Assembly (NCBI GenBank): GCA_963664625.1
Contig: OY761541.1
Span: 2,418,001-2,482,000 of the forward strand
Direction: 5' to 3'
DNA length: 64,000 nt
Source of the DNA: CBDCFV01 sp963664625
Lineage (GTDB): Bacteria; Chloroflexota; Dehalococcoidia; Lucifugimonadales; UBA3495
In this document: positions 58,493 to 64,000 of the stretch, in pieces
Layout: the number at the start of each line of letters is the position of its first letter
How positions within the stretch are numbered: position 1 is the first letter of the stretch
Program-made: the position numbers and the translations under genes
The notes under the pieces: model-generated
What the model was told of the DNA's origin: nothing
Databases searched by the model: none
What the model saw: the letters and a program-made list of their open reading frames with translations, nothing else

Positions 58493-59710
58493 ATGTTCCA
58501 ATTATTCAAGAAAAACCGCATGTGGGACAAACGTCCTCTCCGTGACCGTTACGATGTTGTGATCATAGGCGGAGGCGTGCACGGCCTTTCCACCGCGTAC
58601 TACTTGGCCAAGCGCGGAGTCACGTCGGTCGCCGTGCTGGACAAGGGCTACTTGGGCGGCGGCGCAAGCGCGCGGACGACCGCCATCATCCGCTCCAACT
58701 ACCTTACGCCGGAAGGCATACCCTTCTTCGACGAAAGCGTCAAGTTGTACGAGAACCTCGCCAAGGAGTTGAACTTCAACCTCCTCTTCAACCAGATGGG
58801 GCGGCTGGACTTGGGCCATACCGACTCCGCCGTATACGGCCTGAGAATGCGCACCGAGTTCAACCGCATCATGGGCGTGGACAGCCGGATGATCGGCCCG
58901 GCGGAGATAAAGAGGCTCGTCCCGGCGATGGACGTGCGACAGGGGAAACCCTTTCCGGTGCTGGCGGCCCTGTATCATCCGCCATGCGGCGTCATCCGCC
59001 ATGACGCGGTGGTCTGGGGATTCGGCCGCGGCGCAAGCCGGAGGGGTGTCGAACTTCATCCATTCACCGAGGTCACCGGCATCGACGTTGCCAACGGCCA
59101 CGTGAGGGGCGTGGAAACGAGCCGAGGGTTTGTCGGGGCCGACATAGTGTTGAGCGCGACGGCGGGCTGGAGTTCCACCATTGCCCGGATGGTGGACGTG
59201 GAGCTTCCCCTGAGCACCCACCCGTTGCAAGCGATGGTGACGGAGCCGTTGAAGCCCTTCATCGACAGGACCATCTCGTCGGCCAATCTCCACGCCTACG
59301 TTTACCAGACCGACCGCGGGGAGGTGGTGATCGGTGGAGGGGTCGACCCCTATCCCACCTACAGCCAGCAATCGGCCTTGTTGCCCATGGAAGAACTGGC
59401 CAAGCATACCTTGGAGTTGTTCCCCTGTCTCAAGAACGTCAAGGTGCTGCGGCAGTGGGCGGGATTGTGCGACATGTCCCCGGACTACGCTCCCATCATG
59501 GGTCCCGTTGATAGCGTCGACGGGTTTATCGTCAGTTGCGGCTGGGGAAGTTGGGGATTCAAGGCGGCCCCGGCGGCTGGCAGCCGCGTCGCCGAGTTGA
59601 TAGCCACCGGAGAGACGCCGGACCGCATCAAGCCCTTTGCCCTTTCCCGGTTTGCCGAGGGCCGCTTGGTCAACGAGCGTGCCGCCGCCCCCGCCGCGGC
59701 GGTTCATTAG
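58493..59710 (+). CDS. mgdA: Beta subunit of sarcosine oxidase type; N-methylglutamate dehydrogenase subunit A candidate
   Basis: 405 aa FAD-dependent amine oxidase (DAO family). D-V-V-I-I-G-G-G-V-H-G-L-S-T-A (near residue 21) binds FAD. The segment Y-L-G-G-G-A-S-A-R-T-T-A-I-I-R-S-N-Y resembles SoxB, whose His/Lys region attaches FMN between alpha and beta subunits. G-W-G-S-W-G-F-K-A-A-P-A-A-G near the C-terminus is also typical. It oxidises the N-methyl group, passing the C1 unit to folate in mgdC. Sarcosine or dimethylglycine as substrate cannot be excluded. Confidence 0.88.
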   Translation: MFQLFKKNRMWDKRPLRDRYDVVIIGGGVHGLSTAYYLAKRGVTSVAVLDKGYLGGGASARTTAIIRSNYLTPEGIPFFDESVKLYENLAKELNFNLLFNQMGRLDLGHTDSAVYGLRMRTEFNRIMGVDSRMIGPAEIKRLVPAMDVRQGKPFPVLAALYHPPCGVIRHDAVVWGFGRGASRRGVELHPFTEVTGIDVANGHVRGVETSRGFVGADIVLSATAGWSSTIARMVDVELPLSTHPLQAMVTEPLKPFIDRTISSANLHAYVYQTDRGEVVIGGGVDPYPTYSQQSALLPMEELAKHTLELFPCLKNVKVLRQWAGLCDMSPDYAPIMGPVDSVDGFIVSCGWGSWGFKAAPAAGSRVAELIATGETPDRIKPFALSRFAEGRLVNERAAAPAAAVH

Positions 59711-59717
59711 CGGCGCG

Positions 59718-60473
59718 ATGAAACGGGCGCTGATTGTTCAGCACGCAGCGCCGGAGACGCTGGCGGGGAATTTCACGGCAGTGTTGAAGTCCCGCGGGTT
59801 CTCGCTGCAACAGGTCAACATCTTCGAAAGTGCTCCCGCCTACGACCAATTTTGCCCTCCTAGCCTTGACGACGTTTCCTTGCTGATAGTGTTGGGCGGC
59901 CCCATGTCGGTCAACGACGACTTCCCGGCGTTGCATCAGGAACGGGAATACCTGCGAGGGGCCTTGGCTGCCGGAAAGCCGGTGTTCGGCATTTGCTTGG
60001 GAGCGCAGATGATGGCCACGGCCTTGGGCGGCTCCGTGGAGCCGTCCGGCGGATTCCAGTTTGGGCTGCGGAAGATTTCAGTCACTGCCGAAGGTCACGC
60101 CGATCCCGTCTTCGGCAAGTTGACCGTGCCGTTGGTGCCTACGCTGCACGGCGACTGCTTCACCGTTCCGCCGGGAGCGGTGAAGCTGGCCGAAGGGTAT
60201 ATGCTATTGAGGGATGGGTGCTACCGGCGCATCAACATGGCCTTCCGTTACGGCAATTCCTACGCCTTCCAGTTCGAGCCTCAATTGACCTTGGAGGAGT
60301 TCAAGGTTTGGGACCGGGAGTTACGCAGCGACTACGAGTTGATGGGGGAGAATTTCGACCCAGCGGAAGAAGCCCGGAGAAACCTGAACGAATTTTCCCG
60401 CTTCTCGTCGGTCCACGAGGCGCAAATGCGGGACATGTTCAACGCCTTCCTGAGCAATGCCGAGTTGGTATGA
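59718..60473 (+). CDS. Class I glutamine amidotransferase family protein
   Basis: 251 aa with a single GATase domain: L-I-V-L-G-G-P-M-S-V-N near residue 55, the nucleophile in F-G-I-C-L-G-A-Q-M-M near 92, and a C-terminal His/Glu region N-S-Y-A-F-Q-F-E-P replacing the usual H-P-E. The Glu is seen but the catalytic His is not obvious, so activity may differ, for instance hydrolysis of gamma-glutamyl amides. ATG 59718 begins 8 bp after mgdA, so it is probably the last gene of the operon and might cut gamma-glutamylmethylamide-type products (inference). Confidence 0.85.
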   Translation: MKRALIVQHAAPETLAGNFTAVLKSRGFSLQQVNIFESAPAYDQFCPPSLDDVSLLIVLGGPMSVNDDFPALHQEREYLRGALAAGKPVFGICLGAQMMATALGGSVEPSGGFQFGLRKISVTAEGHADPVFGKLTVPLVPTLHGDCFTVPPGAVKLAEGYMLLRDGCYRRINMAFRYGNSYAFQFEPQLTLEEFKVWDRELRSDYELMGENFDPAEEARRNLNEFSRFSSVHEAQMRDMFNAFLSNAELV

Positions 60474-60517
60474 GGGAGGCTGGCACATGCCCTCACGCTG
60501 CTGGCGGAGGCGTATGG

Positions 60518-60537
60518 ATTCCCGCCTTCGCGGGAAT
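60518..60537. repeat. dRS3-like palindrome after the amidotransferase gene
   Basis: ATTCCC-GCCTTCGC-GGGAAT followed by a half copy (about 60548-60562). Confidence 0.9.
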
Positions 60538-60630
60538 GACAAGAAGAAGGCGGGAATGACGGACTGGGCGCTGTTACAAGGGTTGGGTGATGCGACAGGG
60601 GTTGGGCGCTCTGATAAGCATTCGATAGTT

Positions 60631-61770
60631 CTAAGGCGTCCACGACCTGCCCTTGGCTTGGACCAAGTCAATGTTCAGCGCCACTCCTCCGTCTCCTCCT
60701 TCCGGGAACCTGAAGCGTCCGTTTTCGATCCGTTCAGGCGGGGACAGAACCTCGGCCCGCCACTCGGCTTCGTAGACCGCGTGTTCCAAGGGCATCGAGC
60801 CGGCCACCGCCGCGGTCACGCTGGCGCTGGCTAGTTGGGACACCGGCCCGGATGGGTTGTGAAGGGACGCGCTTCCCCCTGCTTGGATGACGGCCCGGCT
60901 GGCGCGGCACGCCTCGGCCACGCCTCCGCAATACTTGATGTCGGGCATGAGAATCCGCAGGGCCCCGCTCGCCAGGAGGTCGGTGAAGAACTCCTCTCCG
61001 TAGCCGTCCTCGCCTCCGGCCATCGGCTGGGATATTTTCGTGGCAACCCGGGCCAGTTCCCGGAGGCCCGTAGCCGGGGGAATGGGCTCCTCGAACCACG
61101 CTATGTTGGACTCGGCCAACTTGTCGGCGATGATAACCGCGCTCTCTTCGTCGAAACAGCTATGGCAGTCCACGAAAATGTCCACATCGGGTCCGATGGC
61201 GGCCCTGACCGCCTCAACCCTGGCGACGCCTATAACGGCCGCTTCCAATATCGCATCGGTGGCCTGCCCGTAGGCGATGTCGTCGAAGGGTGCGCACTTG
61301 ATGGTGGCGAAGCCCTCGCTTGCGGCGCGTTCCGCCGCCGCGGCAAAATCGGACGGGGTGCGACGCACGCCCAGCAGGGAGCGGTTTATGTTGGCGTAAA
61401 GCGGCACGCTGTCCTGCGTCTCGCCGCCGAGAAACTTGGTGAGGCCCTGGGCGTCGTGAGCGGCCTGCAACCCGACGACAGCGGTGCGCAGGGAACTGAC
61501 AGCCACCGCCAGAGAGTGGTCACTCTGCAACCAGTCCGGGACAATGCTCAGGAGAGCCGCAACCTTTGACTCATCTTCAATGGCGTGTTGACGTAGCTTT
61601 GGCACCATCTGCGTCAAGTGGTCGGCTACCTGCTTGGTGGCGGCGCCAGCGGTTATTTCGACGATGTAGGCGGTGTCCCCATCGGACACTTCGGCGAACG
61701 CCCATTCCGTCCGCTCCGTCACCGGGACAGCATGAAACTTGAGGCTCTTTAGCCGGATGGGGCGCGCCAC
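60631..61770 (-). CDS. Enolase-superfamily (mandelate racemase/muconate lactonizing) enzyme
   Basis: 379 aa. Metal ligands lie in I-F-V-D-C-H-S (Asp), W-F-E-E-P-I-P (Glu) and A-G-G-E-D-G-Y-G (Glu). The general-base Lys region T-I-K-C-A-P-F and D-I-K-Y-C-G-G are also in place. It would abstract a proton next to a carboxylate: racemase, dehydratase or cycloisomerase. GTG 61768-61770 is the start, with GGAGG 6 nt upstream. The frame is open to 61881 but without similarity and across a terminator hairpin. Confidence 0.87.
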   Translation of the reverse strand: MARPIRLKSLKFHAVPVTERTEWAFAEVSDGDTAYIVEITAGAATKQVADHLTQMVPKLRQHAIEDESKVAALLSIVPDWLQSDHSLAVAVSSLRTAVVGLQAAHDAQGLTKFLGGETQDSVPLYANINRSLLGVRRTPSDFAAAAERAASEGFATIKCAPFDDIAYGQATDAILEAAVIGVARVEAVRAAIGPDVDIFVDCHSCFDEESAVIIADKLAESNIAWFEEPIPPATGLRELARVATKISQPMAGGEDGYGEEFFTDLLASGALRILMPDIKYCGGVAEACRASRAVIQAGGSASLHNPSGPVSQLASASVTAAVAGSMPLEHAVYEAEWRAEVLSPPERIENGRFRFPEGGDGGVALNIDLVQAKGRSWTP

Positions 61771-61792
61771 TACGAACCTCCGAAGAATAAAC

Positions 61793-61827
61793 AGCCGGTA
61801 TCGCGGCCAACACTTGCGATACCGGCT
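61793..61827 (-). terminator. Hairpin terminator upstream of the enolase-superfamily gene
   Basis: AGCCGGTATCGC and GCGATACCGGCT form a perfect 12-bp stem with an 11-nt loop. On the minus strand it ends in TGTTTATTCTT. It follows the PaREP1-like stop codon. Confidence 0.75.
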
Positions 61828-61884
61828 TGATGGCTGTATATCCGGGAGCAGGTTGTACGGCTGCTTGTCGTAAGTCCCCAAGGA

Positions 61885-62247
61885 TCAGGTGTTATGCAGC
61901 AAATGCTCCATCCTGTCCACGAAGGTCGACGCATCTTGTAGCCGCCGTGAAACGCCCGCCCGGTCCAGTGTGTCCTCGTAAAAGTTGCCGTGCAGTGCGC
62001 GGGCGGAGTCGAACAGTCTTTCCGTATGAACAGTCCCGGTTTCCCGTGAAAACGCCTCCGCAGCGAAGAGGATGGACCGATGGCTCCGGTGTTCCACGCC
62101 CCTTTGGTCGGCGACGGCCTTGACCATCTGCGCTGCCGCACCCCAACCCTTCTCCGAGGCTTGGGTCAGGTCTCCAATTTCCAGTTCTTGGAACGCCTTG
62201 GCCAAGTATTCCCGGCTTCGTTGCTGGTAGGTCTGCGCCTGCTGCAC
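61885..62247 (-). CDS. PaREP1/HEPN-like small helical protein
   Basis: 120 aa, all helical: S-R-E-Y-L-A-K-A-F-Q-E-L-E-I-G-D-L-T-Q-A-S then S-E-K-G-W-G-A-A-A-Q-M-V-K-A-V-A. This matches the PaREP1 family, which is related to HEPN domains. The R-x4-6-H RNase motif of active HEPN toxins is not clear. GTG at 62247 starts the frame. A strong terminator follows. Function unknown. Confidence 0.75.
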   Translation of the reverse strand: MQQAQTYQQRSREYLAKAFQELEIGDLTQASEKGWGAAAQMVKAVADQRGVEHRSHRSILFAAEAFSRETGTVHTERLFDSARALHGNFYEDTLDRAGVSRRLQDASTFVDRMEHLLHNT

Positions 62248-62260
62248 CTGATTGCGTCCT

Positions 62261-62755
62261 CTATACGGCTGCTTTTTGAGCGTTCAGAACCTCGTCCCAA
62301 GGGCCAGCGAGTTGGCCGGTGGGGGTGTCGCCGTGGAGGAACAGGTCTTCCTGCCGGTGCCACTGCTCCCTGGGCAACTCGTAGTAGACCTCAATGCCGT
62401 TGCCGTCGGGATCGGTGAAGTAGATGCCCATGGATATACCGTGATCCCTGGGGGTCACTTCCACGCCCTTCTCCTTGGTGCGGACGTAGAACTCTTTCAG
62501 GTCCTCGATGCTGTCCATTCGCCAAGCCATGTGGTTCAGACCCACCTGCCCCTTCATCGGCAAAGCGGCGTTTTCGCCCACTTCCATCAGGGCGACTTCG
62601 TGGGACTCGTCCAGGTTGGCTGTCATGAATGCGGCCCGGCCAGGCACAAAGTCATAAGTATGGAGGCCGAGGATGTCCTCGTACCACTTGTGGGATAGCT
62701 CGGCGTTCCGAACGTAGATGTTCACGTGCCCCAGGTGATTAGGTCGGTAGCTCAT
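62261..62755 (-). CDS. VOC-family (glyoxalase/extradiol dioxygenase-like) protein
   Basis: 164 aa with two beta-alpha-beta-beta-beta units. N-terminal H-L-G-H-V-N-I-Y-V-R and G-L-N-H-M-A-W-R-M near residue 85 give possible metal His; D-P-D-G-N-G-I-E-V-Y-Y-E near 130 gives the Glu. GGGAGA lies 6 nt before the ATG at 62755. It could be a lyase, isomerase or dioxygenase. It is 13 bp upstream of the PaREP1-like gene on the same strand. Confidence 0.87.
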   Translation of the reverse strand: MSYRPNHLGHVNIYVRNAELSHKWYEDILGLHTYDFVPGRAAFMTANLDESHEVALMEVGENAALPMKGQVGLNHMAWRMDSIEDLKEFYVRTKEKGVEVTPRDHGISMGIYFTDPDGNGIEVYYELPREQWHRQEDLFLHGDTPTGQLAGPWDEVLNAQKAAV

Positions 62756-62926
62756 CGTCATTCTCCCAACAATTCATCGATCTGGATGGGTGACCTTAGT
62801 ATACCATTTCGCCGTAAACGCTTGACACTTCAAGGCAACCGGCATAGATTGCCATTAACGGGCGGTGAGGCCGCCTGGCCGCACTAACCACGATTTCAGC
62901 CATCCTACCAAGTTAAGGACTGATAG

Positions 62927-64000
62927 ATGACTACTACAAGCGAACGACAGGAAACAGGGTCCGGAGAGTACCGGGTCGTTGGGACCAGGCCGATACGCCA
63001 CGACGGGTTGGAGAAGGTGACGGGGGCGGCTAAGTACGGCGCGGATACCCAGATATCCGGCATGGTCCACGGCAAGGTCCTGCGCAGCCCCCATGCCCAC
63101 GCACGCATCCGGTCGATAGACACCAGCAAGGCCGAGGCGCTGCCCGGCGTGGTCGCGGTAGCGACATCCAAGGACTTCCCCATCATCGAAGACCAGGTCA
63201 TTGACTTCGCCGAAGCCCAGGGAACGGCGCGGCTCATGGCAGAGCACGTCATGGCCGACGACAAGGCCCTGTACAAGGGCCACGCGGTGGCCGCCGTCTC
63301 CGCGACCAGCCCCCACGTAGCCGAGCAGGCGTTGGACCTCATCGAAGTAGACTACGAGGTGCTGCCGACGGTGCTGACGCTCCATGACGCCCTCAAAGAG
63401 GACGCCCCAATTCTCCACGACGACCTGACCACCATGTTCCGGGTGGAACGGTTCGGCCGGGGCCAGGACACCGGCGTGAAGGGAAACATCGCTGGCCACA
63501 TCCAGCACAGGCTGGGCGACGTTGAAAAGGGGTTCGCCGAAGCCGACGTAATAGTGGAGCGGGAGTTCGAGACCCAGACCGTCCACCAAGGATACATCGA
63601 GCCCCACGCATCCACGGCGATATGGGCGCCCAATGACCGGATAACCATCTGGACCTGCACCCAGGGTGCCTTCGCCATCCGGGCCTCCACCGCAGCCATC
63701 ATGGGCATCCCCGAGTCCAACGTGAAGGTCATCCCGACGGAAATCGGGGGCGGTTTCGGCGCGAAGATCACCACCTACTTGGAGCCGGTTGCCGCGGTGC
63801 TGTCCAAGAAGTGCGGTCGCCCGGTGAAGATGGTGATGAACCGCAAGGAGGTCTTCGAAGGCACCGGCCCCACCTCGGCCACCTTCATACGCTGCAAGAT
63901 CGGCGCAACCAAGGACGGCAAGATAACCGCAGCCCAGTTGTACATGGCCTACGAGGCCGGGGCCTTCCCCGGCTCGCCCGTGGGCGGCGGCACCATGTGC
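62927..64000 (+). CDS. Molybdenum hydroxylase large subunit (xanthine dehydrogenase/aldehyde oxidase type), 3' end cut by window
   Basis: Open from ATG 62927 to the last base (358 codons without stop). It starts T-T-T-S-E-R and then has R-P-I-R-H-D-G-L-E-K-V-T-G-A-A-K-Y, G-K-V-L-R-S-P-H-A-H-A and E-I-G-G-G-F-G-A-K-I near residue 275. Those are hallmarks of the Mo-cofactor subunit of CoxL/XdhB-type enzymes, which hydroxylate purines, aldehydes or CO. The gene continues past the window, so motifs of the second half, including the active-site Glu, are not visible. AGGACTGATAG precedes the ATG. Confidence 0.9.
   Translation, partial: MTTTSERQETGSGEYRVVGTRPIRHDGLEKVTGAAKYGADTQISGMVHGKVLRSPHAHARIRSIDTSKAEALPGVVAVATSKDFPIIEDQVIDFAEAQGTARLMAEHVMADDKALYKGHAVAAVSATSPHVAEQALDLIEVDYEVLPTVLTLHDALKEDAPILHDDLTTMFRVERFGRGQDTGVKGNIAGHIQHRLGDVEKGFAEADVIVEREFETQTVHQGYIEPHASTAIWAPNDRITIWTCTQGAFAIRASTAAIMGIPESNVKVIPTEIGGGFGAKITTYLEPVAAVLSKKCGRPVKMVMNRKEVFEGTGPTSATFIRCKIGATKDGKITAAQLYMAYEAGAFPGSPVGGGTMC

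Noticed and set aside
58502..59707. Minus-strand frame of 401 codons opposite mgdA
   Set aside because: Mirror of the SoxB-like gene; composition typical of antisense frames.
54287..59710. Simple heterotetrameric sarcosine oxidase instead of N-methylglutamate dehydrogenase
   Set aside because: Not fully excluded; set aside because the mgsABC and GS-like genes lie next to it, which is the N-methylglutamate context.
8225..60537. Regular palindromes as a CRISPR array
   Set aside because: Copies are scattered kilobases apart with no uniform spacers, and no cas genes are present.

Overview
The window is a compact, roughly 60% GC bacterial chromosome segment. It carries about 60 protein genes on both strands, one insertion sequence and many short palindromic repeats. 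I saw no rRNA, tRNA or CRISPR array, and no gene-free stretch longer than about 300 bases. The gene set suggests a marine or soil Chloroflexota bacterium (SAR202 / Dehalococcoidia-like). The clues are a solute-binding lipoprotein with a long Lys/Glu/Val spacer after the lipid cysteine, paralogous DUF1501 proteins with DUF1800, an enolase-superfamily enzyme, MFS carriers and a GMC oxidoreductase. This taxonomic guess is an inference.

The strongest result is that four genes read through in-frame UGA as selenocysteine, so naive ORF calling breaks all four. They are a SelW/Rdx-type protein with a C-x-x-U motif (31-312), GrdA with C-F-V-U (14444-14899), GrdB with U-x-x-C-x-x-C (16175-17524) and a glutaredoxin with U-x-x-C fused to a DinB-like domain (24599-25357). 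Each UGA is followed at the expected distance by a hairpin that fits a bacterial SECIS.

0-11.6 kb: SelW-like gene, 5'-3' exonuclease, ribbon-helix-helix regulator, serine hydrolase, 3-methyladenine glycosylase I, a DUF1501 protein and a complete peptide-type ABC importer operon on the minus strand. 11.8-21.2 kb: an atypical selenium-dependent glycine/sarcosine/betaine reductase-like cluster. grdC and grdA are on plus, separated by an IS5-type element; grdB, grdE, two PuuE-like deacetylases and a TPR protein are on minus. The GrdE-like protein lacks the Asn-Cys pair that gives the pyruvoyl cofactor in classical enzymes, and no GrdD is present. 21-46 kb: mixed metabolism (2-hydroxyacid dehydrogenase, GMC oxidoreductase, Sec-glutaredoxin/DinB, NHL, DUF1501/DUF1800, MOSC, enoyl-CoA hydratase, MgtE, MFS carriers, DUF2339/DUF3999, class III aminotransferase, quinone oxidoreductase), with a decayed MetE-like gene and an orphan Phd antitoxin.

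46-60.5 kb: a set matching the N-methylglutamate pathway of methylamine oxidation. mgsA, mgsB and mgsC form the synthase, a glutamine-synthetase-like gene is the gmaS candidate, and sarcosine-oxidase-like subunits mgdB, mgdC, mgdD and mgdA form the dehydrogenase. The set is interrupted by a PD-(D/E)XK nuclease-like gene, a phosphatase/ADP-ribosylglycohydrolase pair, a small toxin-antitoxin-like pair and a GxxExxY remnant between inverted repeats. 60.6-64 kb: an enolase-superfamily enzyme, a PaREP1/HEPN-like protein, a VOC protein and the 5' part of a molybdenum hydroxylase that runs off the window.

A 20-bp palindrome of the form ATTCCC-N8-GGGAAT (the Neisseria dRS3 pattern) occurs about 13 times. 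Four copies lie in frame inside genes, two of them in grdC.
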